From contig NZ_JAXQNN010000004.1 in NCBI RefSeq assembly GCF_034427455.1, forward strand, positions 1-64,000: DNA of 64,000 nt, given 5' to 3'. The notes under the pieces were generated by a model. It saw only the letters and a list, made by a program, of their open reading frames with translations. It had not been told where the DNA came from and made no database searches. Position 1 is the first letter of the stretch, and every line of letters starts with the position of its first letter. Of this stretch, positions 48,979 to 58,703 are shown piece after piece. This stretch comes from Jeotgalibacillus haloalkalitolerans. Lineage in GTDB: Bacteria; Bacillota; Bacilli; Bacillales; Jeotgalibacillaceae. The position numbers and the translations under genes were made by a program.

Positions 48979-51060
48979 CTATTCTTCCCCTTCTGTAATT
49001 CTATATGCCTCCATCAGGCAGATTTTTTGAGCGTTCACTTCCGGCTTGTCATTACGCTCAATGTAAGTATAAATCCCATTCTTATCCTGAACCCTTGCTT
49101 TCATATTATCTGCAAGCTGCAAATCGAGAATTCTTTTAACCCTGTCTTTATGAAGCTGCTCAGTTACAGGGAAAAGTAACTCTACCCGTTTATCCATATT
49201 ACGTGTCATCATATCCGCTGATGAGAGCATACATTTTTCTTCTCCGTTATGATGAAAATAATAGATCCTGCTGTGTTCAAGAAATCTCCCTACAATACTC
49301 CTTACAGAAATATTTTCACTCACACCTTCTACTCCGGGTCTTAAACAGCAGATTCCACGGATAATCAGATCCACCTTTACACCCGCAGCAGATGCTTCGT
49401 AAAATTTCATAATAAGCGGCTTGTCAGTCAGAGAGTTCATTTTAGCTATAATATGCCCATTTTTATGTTTTTTATGAAATGAAATCTCATGATCAATTAA
49501 CCCGATAAATGAATCACGGATAGAAAACGGTGCAACGATTAAATGATGGTAGGATGGCTTTTCAGTATAACCGCTCAGATAGTTGAAGAAATTTGTCGCA
49601 TCAGTGCCAAATTTTCTTTTGGTCGTAATAATCCCCATATCAGTGTAAATTTTAGCCGTCTGATCGTTATAATTTCCCGTTCCGAGATGAACAAACCTTT
49701 CAATTTTCTGATCTTTTTTACGGACGATCAGTGTGATTTTGCTGTGCGTTTTTAAAAATGTCATACCATAGATCACGTGGCAGCCTGCTTTTTCAAGTTC
49801 CTTTGCCCACTGCACGTTATTTTCTTCATCGAACCTGGCTTTCAGCTCAACAAGCACGGTGACCTGTTTACCATTTTCAGCAGCTTTTTTCAGTGCATTA
49901 ATAATTGGAGAACCACCACTTACCCGGTAAAGTGTCTGCTTGATCGCTAACACATCAGGATCTTCAGCAGCTTCATCAATGAAGTCAACGATCGGATTAA
50001 ACGATTCATATGGATGGTGAAAAAACAAATCACGCTTTAACGCCTTATCAAAAATATTCTCTCCTGGCTGAAGATCCCCGGGAGGCTGTGGAATAAATGA
50101 TTCAAATATCAAGTGATCTTTATCTTTTGAGCAGTTTTTAATAAAGTCAAACAGAAATGTTAAGTCCAGCGGTCCCCTGATTGTATAAATATCATTCTCT
50201 TCAATTTCAAGCTCCGATGATAACATGGCAAGCAGTTTGGGCGGTGCTTCATCATATTCAATTTCCAGACGGACAGCCGCCCCCCATTTTCTTTTTTTCA
50301 ACTCTTTCTCAATTTCAAGCAGAAGATCACGTGCCCCTTCTTCGTGAATCGTCAAATCAGCATTCCTTGTGATTCTGAACAGCAGGCTTGCATTGACCTG
50401 ATAGCCGACGAATAACCTGTTTAAGAAGTACTTAATGACATCTTCAAGGAGAATACATTCAAATCCTGTGATGGAAGGCAGCCTGATATAACGCGGCAGG
50501 ACTGAGGGCACCTGCACAATCGCAACCTTTTTTTCGTGATGCTTACTTGCCAGCTCCACCATAATATTTAAACTTTTATTTAATAAAATCGGAAATGGCC
50601 GGTATGCGTCTACCGCCAGCGGAGTCAGGACAGGAAACACCTGCTCCTTAAAAAAGTGTTCAATAAAAGTCAGCTGCTTGGATGACAGGTCATCAATGAT
50701 CCTGAACGAGATATCTTCTTTACCCAATTCCTTTTTTAGTGTAGTAAATGTTTGATACTGAAGTTTAACAAGGTGATGCGTCTTTTCTGAAATAGCACTG
50801 AGCTGCTGTTTTGGCGTCAGCCCGGCTTTGTTCTCAGGCTTAGTAAAATTTGCCTTCACCTGATCTTTCAGGCCGGCTACCCGTACCATATAGAATTCAT
50901 CAAGGTTTGAGCTAAATATCGAGAGAAACCTCAGGCGCTCAAGCATTGGATTTGTCATATCAAAAGACTCTTCCAGAACTCTCTGATTGAACGCCAGCCA
51001 GCTTAGTTCACGATTATTAAAGTATTCCGGCTTACTGAATTTTTTATCCTGATGTCCCAT
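48979..51060 (-). CDS. ppk: Polyphosphate kinase
   Basis: 693 residues. PPK1: N-terminal domain (ELSWLAFNQRVLEES at about 18), middle domain and two PLD-like C-terminal domains. The autophosphorylated histidine is in FLKTHSKITLIVRK near residue 438; RNMDKRVELLFPV near 622 is conserved. Makes polyphosphate from ATP. Follows ppx by 11 bases. Confidence 0.96.
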   Translation of the reverse strand: MGHQDKKFSKPEYFNNRELSWLAFNQRVLEESFDMTNPMLERLRFLSIFSSNLDEFYMVRVAGLKDQVKANFTKPENKAGLTPKQQLSAISEKTHHLVKLQYQTFTTLKKELGKEDISFRIIDDLSSKQLTFIEHFFKEQVFPVLTPLAVDAYRPFPILLNKSLNIMVELASKHHEKKVAIVQVPSVLPRYIRLPSITGFECILLEDVIKYFLNRLFVGYQVNASLLFRITRNADLTIHEEGARDLLLEIEKELKKRKWGAAVRLEIEYDEAPPKLLAMLSSELEIEENDIYTIRGPLDLTFLFDFIKNCSKDKDHLIFESFIPQPPGDLQPGENIFDKALKRDLFFHHPYESFNPIVDFIDEAAEDPDVLAIKQTLYRVSGGSPIINALKKAAENGKQVTVLVELKARFDEENNVQWAKELEKAGCHVIYGMTFLKTHSKITLIVRKKDQKIERFVHLGTGNYNDQTAKIYTDMGIITTKRKFGTDATNFFNYLSGYTEKPSYHHLIVAPFSIRDSFIGLIDHEISFHKKHKNGHIIAKMNSLTDKPLIMKFYEASAAGVKVDLIIRGICCLRPGVEGVSENISVRSIVGRFLEHSRIYYFHHNGEEKCMLSSADMMTRNMDKRVELLFPVTEQLHKDRVKRILDLQLADNMKARVQDKNGIYTYIERNDKPEVNAQKICLMEAYRITEGEE

Positions 51061-51071
51061 ATTGATCTCTC

Positions 51072-52613
51072 CTAAACTTTCTGTGTAATCGGAATAAAGT
51101 CCAGTACAATCGTTTTCTTCAACGTTTTTTCTAAATGTTTTTTCTGTTTACCTGCCTGATATTCTTCAGCCAGTGTTCTCCCTTCTGCATACAAGCGTAA
51201 ATGCAGCTCATCACCTTTTCTTCTCATCTCAATCTGATTGACCAGATTTCTTTTCGAACCATTAAGACTATAAGCAAGCTTAATAATTGAGCCGATCAGC
51301 CGGATTTCATGCAGCTCTTCATCACTGAACCAGTCGTCAAACGGTTCCAGAAACTGATTGAACATTGATTTACTCTTAAAGGAAGCAGCCAGTGCAAGTG
51401 CAATACGGTCTTTATGTAATACGCCATCAATTGACCGATTTGCAATGATATAAAAAGTATGCTGACTGCTTGAATCAGAATCAATATATTCACCAAGATA
51501 ATATAGAAAAGCAGCTCTCTTCAGTAGCTGTAGACCCTTTTCAGTCTCCTTCAGTTCACCAAGTGCCCCAAGGTGAGAATATAATTCAGAAGCAAGCGAG
51601 ATCATATACTCAGCTTCTTCACGCTCAATTGCATAATCAAATGCCAGCTCCTTCATACTCGATAAAAACACTTTTTCTTTATCCAGTGGAGCAGCATATT
51701 TCTTCATTAACTCCTTAAACACAATGCCGTCCCTCAAGCCCTTTCTGCTGAACATAAATCCTTTGGCATCCACAATGTCATAGAGCTCACAGAACACCTG
51801 GGAAGCCGGCGCAATAATATCTGTCCGGTCACTTGATAGTCCGTCAAGCTTTTCAAGTTCCTCCTCTGTCATCTCAATAAGCTCATCATTTACTTCCTGA
51901 AGGTTTTTTTCTGTCATCCAGTATTGATGGACACCTGCAATCGGGTAATTCACAGACTGCTGATGGATCTGCGCAATATTTCTCGCACTTCCGCCAATCG
52001 CAACAATCGGTACTTTTTTATCCGAAAGCCATTCAAGACTTAAGAAGGATTCCCTGATAAATTTAATTAATTTTTTCCTTTCACTTTTCGTGATCTGCTC
52101 ACCCGATACAAAATCCTTTTTCAGTGAAACAGCACCAAAGGGAAAGCTATGTGAATGCTGAAGCTGCTTATGTTCATAATAAGTCACCTCTGTACTGCCG
52201 CCACCGATATCAATCGTTACTGCTGACATCACAGGAGTTGAGTGCACGACAGCCAGATATCCAAAATAAGCTTCTTCCTCTTCAGTTAAAATCTTAATGC
52301 TGATGCCGGTTTTCTTTTTCATACTGCTGACAATTTCATCACTGTTTTCAGCCTGGCGCACCGCAGCCGTCGCTGCTGCTCTTACATCTTTTATCTGATG
52401 AAAATCAATGATCTCATTAAATGCCAGAAGTGCTTCTTCAAGAATGGCCGCCCCCTCATCGGTCAGGTTCTGCTGATCATCGAGATACATTTTCAAACGG
52501 GCGACTGTTTTAATGTTTTCGATTTCTTTCATCCCTTTGTCAGGATCATATTCATAGAGGACCAGTCTGATTGTATTTGAACCGATATCAATTACAGCCG
52601 TTTTATTCTTCAA
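51072..52613 (-). CDS. ppx: Exopolyphosphatase
   Basis: 513 residues, Ppx/GppA family: actin-like ATPase fold with AVIDIGSNTIRLVLYEY at the N-terminus, TIDIGGGSTEV near 139 and VAIGGSARNIAQ near 200, then a helical HD-like C-terminal domain. Degrades polyphosphate, possibly also pppGpp. TTG start. Pairs with ppk in one operon and is divergent from ykyB. Confidence 0.93.
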   Translation of the reverse strand: MKNKTAVIDIGSNTIRLVLYEYDPDKGMKEIENIKTVARLKMYLDDQQNLTDEGAAILEEALLAFNEIIDFHQIKDVRAAATAAVRQAENSDEIVSSMKKKTGISIKILTEEEEAYFGYLAVVHSTPVMSAVTIDIGGGSTEVTYYEHKQLQHSHSFPFGAVSLKKDFVSGEQITKSERKKLIKFIRESFLSLEWLSDKKVPIVAIGGSARNIAQIHQQSVNYPIAGVHQYWMTEKNLQEVNDELIEMTEEELEKLDGLSSDRTDIIAPASQVFCELYDIVDAKGFMFSRKGLRDGIVFKELMKKYAAPLDKEKVFLSSMKELAFDYAIEREEAEYMISLASELYSHLGALGELKETEKGLQLLKRAAFLYYLGEYIDSDSSSQHTFYIIANRSIDGVLHKDRIALALAASFKSKSMFNQFLEPFDDWFSDEELHEIRLIGSIIKLAYSLNGSKRNLVNQIEMRRKGDELHLRLYAEGRTLAEEYQAGKQKKHLEKTLKKTIVLDFIPITQKV

Positions 52614-52692
52614 CCTGCATCACGCTCCAGCTTTAAATTTTCAATTATTTAAGGTATACTTGTCCAAATCAACTAAAAAGGTGAGTGAAAAA

Positions 52693-53127
52693 ATGAGTGA
52701 CCCCTCAGAACTTTCTTCAGAGAAAATTGCCCAGGCAATATTTACAGTGAACAAACACGCAAAAACAGCACCGGATTCAAGATTTCTTTATCAAATGAAA
52801 AAAGCTGCAATCGACCAGATGCTGAAAGAAGGTAAAGCAAAGAAAGTCGGACTTCAGTATTCAAGGAACCCGGGACTCAGCCAGCAGCGTTCAGACTTAC
52901 TTGTAGAATGTGCAAACTATATGTTTCACATCCCTCCCCAAAAGGAAGACTTCAAAGAACTCCCGCATCTCGGTAAGCTTTCAGACAATGTAAGAAATCC
53001 AAAAACCAGAATGAATCTCAGAGAAGCAAAAACCATTCTTCAATCCTATACCGGACTGAAATCCTCTCCTGTACAAAAACAGAAGCCGGCCTATCAGCGC
53101 CCGGTATTCAAAAGACTTGGAGAATAA
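52693..53127 (+). CDS. ykyB: YkyB family protein
   Basis: 144 residues matching YkyB: AIFTVNKHAKTAPDSRFLY near 20, GKAKKVGLQYSRNPGLSQQ near 55 and a C-terminal PAYQRPVFKRLGE. Function unknown. ATG at 52693 is chosen for AAGGTGAG upstream. Neighbour of cheV as in B. subtilis, but convergent with it here. Confidence 0.88.
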   Translation: MSDPSELSSEKIAQAIFTVNKHAKTAPDSRFLYQMKKAAIDQMLKEGKAKKVGLQYSRNPGLSQQRSDLLVECANYMFHIPPQKEDFKELPHLGKLSDNVRNPKTRMNLREAKTILQSYTGLKSSPVQKQKPAYQRPVFKRLGE

Positions 53128-53159
53128 CTGATAGTTATCTCTTCCCTTTACTGCATATA

Positions 53160-53204
53160 TAAAAAACCGGAGCAGTTCAATTATTTAACTGCTCCGGTTT
53201 TTTA
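53160..53204. terminator. Shared terminator, ykyB / cheV
   Basis: Seventeen-base arms (AAAAAACCGGAGCAGTT and complement) with U runs on both strands, between convergent genes. Confidence 0.95.
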
Positions 53205-54110
53205 TTATAGAATATACCGGTCGATTGAATGAATCAGCTGATTAATTTCAGGCTTACTGATCTGATCATCAGCCCCTACTTTATTGCCTTTATGCTTTAA
53301 ATCATCTGTAATCAGTGATGAAAAGATAACGACTGGCAGTTTCTTCAGTGCCTGATGCTCTTTAATTTTTCTGGTCAAATAGTGTCCGTCCATCTGCGGC
53401 ATTTCAATATCTGTAATGACCAGCTGTACATGATCTTCAACTTTTGACTGGCCGGCAGCTAACGATTCCAGATAACTTAGCGCATCCTGACCATTCTCGA
53501 AAAACTCCGCCTGGTCATACCCTGCTTCTGTTAATGTATCTGAAAGAAGCTGCCTGAGCAGTGGTGAATCTTCAGCAACTACCAGCTTCTTCACTGACCG
53601 TTCCCTTGGTCCCAATTTTTTTACCATTCCCACATTGATCCCTGTCTCAGGATTGATCTCAAGAATGATACTTTCAAAGTCCAATAGAAGCAGCATCTCA
53701 TCTTTTCTTTTAATTACACCGATCACTTTTGTATGATTACTCTGATACATATCAGACGGCTTTTCAATCTGATCCCATGACACTCTGTGAATCATAGAAA
53801 CGTTATCTACATGAAAGACAACTTTCTGCTGGTTAAATTCTGAGACGATATATTTTTCCTGGGTGTTTGTTTCAGCCGGGTGACTGCCGAGTACCTGCCT
53901 CATATCAATCACAGGAAGTACTTCACCTCTCAGCTGAATAATTCCTTTTATGTATTGATGCGAGTGTGGAATCGGATTAACAGCTACAGGCTGAATGATT
54001 TCCTTCACCTTAATGACGTTAATACCATATTTACTGCCGTTTACTTCAAATTCTACAATTTCAAGCTCATTTGTACCGCTCTCAAGTAAAATCCCATTAT
54101 GCTCTGCCAT
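53205..54110 (-). CDS. cheV: Chemotaxis coupling protein CheV
   Basis: 301 residues: CheW-like domain (about 15-160, GIIQLRGEVLPVIDMR) and response-regulator receiver domain (about 175-300) with the phosphoacceptor Asp in LVITDIEMPQMDG near residue 234 and the conserved SKPE lysine near the end. Couples CheA to receptors and takes part in adaptation. AAAGGAG before the ATG. Confidence 0.96.
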   Translation of the reverse strand: MAEHNGILLESGTNELEIVEFEVNGSKYGINVIKVKEIIQPVAVNPIPHSHQYIKGIIQLRGEVLPVIDMRQVLGSHPAETNTQEKYIVSEFNQQKVVFHVDNVSMIHRVSWDQIEKPSDMYQSNHTKVIGVIKRKDEMLLLLDFESIILEINPETGINVGMVKKLGPRERSVKKLVVAEDSPLLRQLLSDTLTEAGYDQAEFFENGQDALSYLESLAAGQSKVEDHVQLVITDIEMPQMDGHYLTRKIKEHQALKKLPVVIFSSLITDDLKHKGNKVGADDQISKPEINQLIHSIDRYIL

Positions 54111-54133
54111 TTTTCTCTCTCCTTTACCCGTTC

Positions 54134-54176
54134 AAAAAAAGCTTCCTTCACCTTATATATCGGGTAAAGGAAGCTC
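54134..54176 (-). terminator. Terminator of ykuV
   Basis: GAGCTTCCTTTACC / GGTGAAGGAAGCTT stem with U run on the minus strand between ykuV and cheV. Confidence 0.88.
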
Positions 54177-54192
54177 TTATTGAATAGGGATA

Positions 54193-54642
54193 TTATTTTT
54201 CTTCAGTATCAAGCACTCTGTTCAGACGCTTACGCAGCATTTTCATACCACTGCCTCCAGCCTGGAAATGGCGGAGCTGACCTTCTTTATCAAATACATA
54301 ATAAGCCGGTACATATTGGTTTTCAAATGCTTCAGTCAGTTTATGCTCACTGTCCACATAGATCGGCTGTGAGATATCGTGGCCCTGTGCCACCTGTTCA
54401 ATCACTTGCATGTCCAGATCATCTTCAGAACGCGGCATGTGAACAGCCACTACATTCAGATCATCTTCATATTCGTCACGCAGTTCATTAATATCAGGCA
54501 TCGCTTCTTTGCAAAGATGACAGCTGACTGACCAGAAATGAATGAGTGTCGGCTTTTCTCCAACAAGCTCTTCTCTGCTGACTTCACTGTTTAACCATTT
54601 TACTGCGCCGTCTAATTCAGGCATTGGTGCTCTTAATTTCAT
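54193..54642 (-). CDS. ykuV: Thiol-disulfide oxidoreductase YkuV
   Basis: 149 residues, thioredoxin fold without signal peptide. Redox motif CHLC at 41-44 in FWSVSCHLCKEAM, cis-proline in YVPAYYVFD near 113. ATG at 54642 has AGGAGG eight bases upstream; a longer frame lacks support. It may reduce the peroxiredoxin YkuU, next to which it lies in B. subtilis; here they are 16 kb apart. Confidence 0.9.
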   Translation of the reverse strand: MKLRAPMPELDGAVKWLNSEVSREELVGEKPTLIHFWSVSCHLCKEAMPDINELRDEYEDDLNVVAVHMPRSEDDLDMQVIEQVAQGHDISQPIYVDSEHKLTEAFENQYVPAYYVFDKEGQLRHFQAGGSGMKMLRKRLNRVLDTEEK

Positions 54643-54690
54643 GACAATTCCTCCTGGCAACTTTGAACCCATTAAACTTTTCAAAAGCCG

Positions 54691-54813
54691 GCTGAAGATT
54701 TCCGCGACAGGGGGACGCTTTCCGCGGCCTGGCGGTGAGCCCTCAGGCTCCGCCTAGGCCTCACACGTCCCTTCCTGGCGCAGGAGTCGCCCCCTGCATC
54801 GAGAATCATCAGC
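54691..54813 (+). repeat. Dispersed GC-rich inverted repeat, copy D
   Basis: Outer arms 54691-54718 and 54786-54813 pair imperfectly, with CAGGGGG / CCCCCTG as the strongest block. Inside are CGCTTTCCGCGG, GAGCCCTCAGGCTCCGCC and CGCAGGAGTCG. It lies between the UMF1-type MFS gene and ykuV. Confidence 0.82.
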
Positions 54814-54923
54814 TGTGCAAAAACGATAGGTTTCGTTAGATAAATAATTTACTAACAGGTTCTACAATTTAAAATCATTATTAAAAAACACAATTTCCAT
54901 TATAGGAATGACTGTCCTCAGAG

Positions 54924-56234
54924 TCAAGTATTGGCATCAGGTTCAGGCTGCTTTACTTTTATCAGCAGAATCATTCCAATCACTGCCATGACAATTAATG
55001 AAGATAGTGCTATTCTGCTTGCAAGTTCTCCATACTCCCTCAGATTAAGTGTGATCGTTCCGTAAATTGCCGGACCGATAATGGATGACACTTTCCCTGA
55101 GAAGGCAAACAGACCAAAGAATTGACCTCGTTTTTCATAGGGGGTCAGATCAATAATCAGCGTTCTGGACGTAACCCACATAGATCCAAGCGCAACCCCG
55201 ATGAGCGCACCTGCAATCCAGAACATCCACTGTGCAGTTGCAAGCGCTGCAATCGTAAGCGCTGTTATTAAAATAACCGATACCAGCATAACACCAATTT
55301 TCGCACCGGTCTTTTTTGTAATGTATCCAAAAATAAAAGATCCTATTACGGCAAATATCGTTGAGCCCAGATATAAAATAATAAACTGACCGCTTGAAAA
55401 GCCTACAACAGCGGTGGCGTAGATCGCCATAATTGCAATTGTGGTTGCAATGGCATCATTTAAAAAGAAGTAAGACAGCATAAAGGTAAAGGTGTTCTTA
55501 TATGATTTCATTTCCTTAAATGTTGCATAAATTTCTTTGTAACCTGTCAGAAAGTGCTCTTTTTTTACTTCCTTAGCCGGCGTGTCTTTCAGAAAAAAGA
55601 ATAATGGCAGTGAAAACAGCAGGTACATGACAGCAGTCGGGATAAATGCCTGCTCGGGACTTCCTTCCTGGACAAATAAATAAACTGAAAGGCCAACAAT
55701 GGTTCCTAAATATCCAACGGCTACACCAAAACCTGAGATAAGCGGAATCTCTTCTTTCGTACCGAGGTCACCGAGCATCGTGTCATAAAAAACCAGACTG
55801 CTGTTAAAAAAGAATTTTGCAGCGACAAATGCAATGACTACAAAAAATAAATTGATCGGCAGGTTAAACCATTCCCCGGCCATATTTGTTGAAGCAAAAA
55901 TCCCCATTAGAAATGTTCCAACGATCGATAAGGAAGCCAGCCACACAATATACTTCTTTTTTTGCCCTGTCCGGTCTATCCATACGCCATAAAGAGGAGA
56001 AAACACGACAAGTAAAAAGCTTGCAAATGCATTGGCATAAGAAATAAATGTACTTGCAACCTGCTCCATTTCAGCACTTCCGCCAATTTGTGCATCCAGA
56101 TAGAACGGAAAAAACACTGTATTAATATTTGAGGAAAAAATCGTATTTGCAAAATCATATAAAGCCCACGATAAAATTGGCAGCGTAAAAAATAATTTCA
56201 TCCCGCTTCTTGGTACCTGTTCAGTCCGGTTCAT
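54924..56234 (-). CDS. MFS transporter, UMF1 (Atg22-like) family
   Basis: 436 residues with about 12 membrane spans; LSWALYDFANTIFSSNINTVFFPFY at the N-terminus is typical of the UMF1 family (B. subtilis YxiO), quoted here only in part in its key residues WALYDFAN. Substrate unknown, perhaps amino acids or peptides. ATG 56234 is chosen for GGGGG upstream; a further ATG lies five codons earlier. Confidence 0.82.
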   Translation of the reverse strand: MNRTEQVPRSGMKLFFTLPILSWALYDFANTIFSSNINTVFFPFYLDAQIGGSAEMEQVASTFISYANAFASFLLVVFSPLYGVWIDRTGQKKKYIVWLASLSIVGTFLMGIFASTNMAGEWFNLPINLFFVVIAFVAAKFFFNSSLVFYDTMLGDLGTKEEIPLISGFGVAVGYLGTIVGLSVYLFVQEGSPEQAFIPTAVMYLLFSLPLFFFLKDTPAKEVKKEHFLTGYKEIYATFKEMKSYKNTFTFMLSYFFLNDAIATTIAIMAIYATAVVGFSSGQFIILYLGSTIFAVIGSFIFGYITKKTGAKIGVMLVSVILITALTIAALATAQWMFWIAGALIGVALGSMWVTSRTLIIDLTPYEKRGQFFGLFAFSGKVSSIIGPAIYGTITLNLREYGELASRIALSSLIVMAVIGMILLIKVKQPEPDANT

Positions 56235-56330
56235 ATGACTAACCCCCATTTCTTTCCTCTACACTTCCATCATCTTCATTCAAAACCCTTTATTATTTTT
56301 ATTTATTTTGTGTAGACACCACACACACTA

Positions 56331-56366
56331 AAAAATGCAGGTCAAGATTGGATCATGACCTGCATC
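56331..56366 (-). terminator. Terminator of corA
   Basis: ATGCAGGTCA / TGACCTGCAT stem, 11-base loop, six U on the minus strand. Confidence 0.9.
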
Positions 56367-56370
56367 ACTG

Positions 56371-57372
56371 TTAACGTCTGAATATTCTGCGCCGTTTTTT
56401 CTTTTTAGATCTTGAGAACTGAAGCCAGCCGATCTTTCTGAATACAATAAACATCACAATGGCAATGAACATCATTACACTAAGCAATACAAAGTACCCG
56501 TATTCAAACTCAAGCTCAGGAATATAGACAAAGTTCATCCCATATAACCCTGCCAGAAAAGACAGCGGCATAAAAATAGTTGTGATGACTGTTAACGTCA
56601 TCATAATATTATTCATTTTATCAGAGCTCACTGAGATATAATTATCCCGGATATCTGATGAAAATTCCCGGTAAGATTCGAGCATCTCTGTCAGTTTAAT
56701 CACATGATCATAAACATCTGAGAAATATAATTGCTGCTCTCTTGTCAGCGCCACATTTGTACCGTTTAATAACCTGTACAGCAGATCCCTCGTTGGCACA
56801 AGCGACCTTCTCAGCTTCTGCATATCGTGTCTGACATCAAAAAGTCTGTCCATGAGATCATGCGATGAATTCTCATCCGTTTTTTCCTCAATGCTGTTCA
56901 GCACATCTTCAATTCCGTATACAGATGGAAAATAATCATCAACTGTAATATCCAATATTGAATGAAGCAGCCCGATCGGATTATGTTCTTCTGCCAGACC
57001 CTCTCCTGTCAGCTGCCTGTTCCATATTTCATCAACCATTTTCAACTGATCATAATGCCAGGTTACGATCATCTTGTCATTGACAAAGATATCTATTTCT
57101 TCAGCTTCATATGTATCCTTTGATAAATGATGCAGGACAAGAAAAATATATTGATGATAGCTGTCAAATTTCGGACGCTGATATCCTTTTTCCACACAAT
57201 CCTCAATTGCGAGCGGATGAAAGGAAAAAGTTCTGGACAGCTCTTTCCCTTCCCGTTCAGTAGGCTGGGAAAAGTCCACCCATATCCAGCGCAGGTTTGC
57301 TTTTCTGGCTTCTTTTATCGTCTTAAATTGATTCAGGCTTCCACCTGCTGTCATGCCCATTACTCTGATCAC
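56371..57372 (-). CDS. corA: CorA family divalent cation transporter
   Basis: 333 residues: large cytoplasmic domain and two C-terminal membrane helices; the selectivity motif GMN is in LYGMNFVY near residue 285. Carries Mg2+, or Co2+/Ni2+/Zn2+ in some relatives. The frame opens at ATG 57396, but GTG 57372 lies six bases after GGAGGTG. No magnesium riboswitch is seen upstream. Divergent from patA. Confidence 0.92.
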   Translation of the reverse strand: MIRVMGMTAGGSLNQFKTIKEARKANLRWIWVDFSQPTEREGKELSRTFSFHPLAIEDCVEKGYQRPKFDSYHQYIFLVLHHLSKDTYEAEEIDIFVNDKMIVTWHYDQLKMVDEIWNRQLTGEGLAEEHNPIGLLHSILDITVDDYFPSVYGIEDVLNSIEEKTDENSSHDLMDRLFDVRHDMQKLRRSLVPTRDLLYRLLNGTNVALTREQQLYFSDVYDHVIKLTEMLESYREFSSDIRDNYISVSSDKMNNIMMTLTVITTIFMPLSFLAGLYGMNFVYIPELEFEYGYFVLLSVMMFIAIVMFIVFRKIGWLQFSRSKKKKRRRIFRR

Positions 57373-57514
57373 TTGACTCACCTCCCGTATCTTCATAACT
57401 GTTATTTATCCTCAATCCATCAGTTTTAATCAGATTTCCTTTCAGAAATTTCACCCTCACTTATTTTTGCGATACAATAGCTGTTATACATATATGCTAA
57501 AGGAAGTGACACCA

Positions 57515-58648
57515 ATGAATGAAGCAGTAAAAAATATAGAGATTTCAGGTATCAGAAAGTTTTTCAACCAAATCCAGCATATCGATGGAATGATTTCACT
57601 CACAATTGGACAGCCGGACTTTCCGACACCCTCACATATTAAGGATGCCGCTAAAGAAGCGATTGACCAGAACCATACAAACTACACACATAACGCTGGT
57701 ATTATGGATCTGAGAAGCGCGATCTCTGCTTATATGAAAGATAAATATAACCTGCGTTACGCGGCTGAGAATGAGATCATCGTGACAAACGGGGCTTCAC
57801 AGGCGATTGATACGGCACTTCGAACCATTTTATCTCAGGGGCAGGAAGTCATTTTACCGGCACCTGTCTATCCGGGATACACACCTGTTATTAAACAATG
57901 CGGCGCTGTGCCCGTTTTCGTTGATACGACTGAGCACCATTTTAAAATGACTGCTGAGATGATCCGGCCCCACATTACAGAAAAGACTGCCTGCATCATT
58001 CTCCCATACCCGTCCAACCCAACTGGCGTCAGCCTGAATGGTTCAGAATTAAAGGAAATTGCTGACCTTGCAAAAACGCATAATCTATACATCATAGCAG
58101 ATGAAATTTACAGCGAGCTTACCTATGATGAACCGCATGTGTCGATTGGGACACTTGCCAGAGACCGGACAATCGTAATCAACGGGCTATCGAAATCACA
58201 TTCAATGACCGGGTGGAGAATCGGTGTATTAATGGCTCCTTCAGTAATAGCTGAGCAGTGTCTGAAGGTTCATCAGTATAACGTTTCGTGCGCTTCATCC
58301 ATCTCTCAGTATGCAGCCCTTGCTGCGTACACAGCCGGAAAAGATGATGCTCAGCCGATGAAAGAAGCGTACAGGAAAAGAAGAGCATTGACAGAGGAAA
58401 AGCTGACTGAACTTGGATTTGACGTTGTAAAACCGGATGGAGCATTTTATTTCTTTGCAGGTATACCGGGAAGTAAAAGCGCTGAACAGTTTGCACTCGC
58501 TCTCGCAGAACATGCGAAAGTCGGTGTGGTTCCAGGTACGGCATTTGGCTCTGAGGGGGAAGGCTATATAAGGGTTTCTTATGCCTGTTCTGAGGAGCAG
58601 CTGCAGGAGGCCTTTAAACGGATTAAAAACTATCTGGACTCATTATAA
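57515..58648 (+). CDS. patA: N-acetyl-LL-diaminopimelate aminotransferase
   Basis: 377-residue class I/II PLP aminotransferase. LTIGQPDFPTPSHIK near 30, NPTGVSL near 163, and the PLP lysine in INGLSKSHSMTGWRIG near 225. The sequence matches PatA of B. subtilis, which acts between DapH and DapL in the acetyl branch of diaminopimelate synthesis; the other two enzymes are at 39-41 kb. ATG 57515 is chosen because AAAGGAAG lies before it. Confidence 0.9.
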   Translation: MNEAVKNIEISGIRKFFNQIQHIDGMISLTIGQPDFPTPSHIKDAAKEAIDQNHTNYTHNAGIMDLRSAISAYMKDKYNLRYAAENEIIVTNGASQAIDTALRTILSQGQEVILPAPVYPGYTPVIKQCGAVPVFVDTTEHHFKMTAEMIRPHITEKTACIILPYPSNPTGVSLNGSELKEIADLAKTHNLYIIADEIYSELTYDEPHVSIGTLARDRTIVINGLSKSHSMTGWRIGVLMAPSVIAEQCLKVHQYNVSCASSISQYAALAAYTAGKDDAQPMKEAYRKRRALTEEKLTELGFDVVKPDGAFYFFAGIPGSKSAEQFALALAEHAKVGVVPGTAFGSEGEGYIRVSYACSEEQLQEAFKRIKNYLDSL

Positions 58649-58650
58649 TG

Positions 58651-58703
58651 AAAACACCTTTTGCAATCCCCGGCTCTGGCCGGGAAGCAAAAGGTGTTTT
58701 TTT
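58651..58703. terminator. Shared terminator, patA / ykwC
   Basis: AAAACACCTTTTGC / GCAAAAGGTGTTTT with an inner CCCGG/CCGGG stem; U runs on both strands between convergent genes. Confidence 0.93.
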
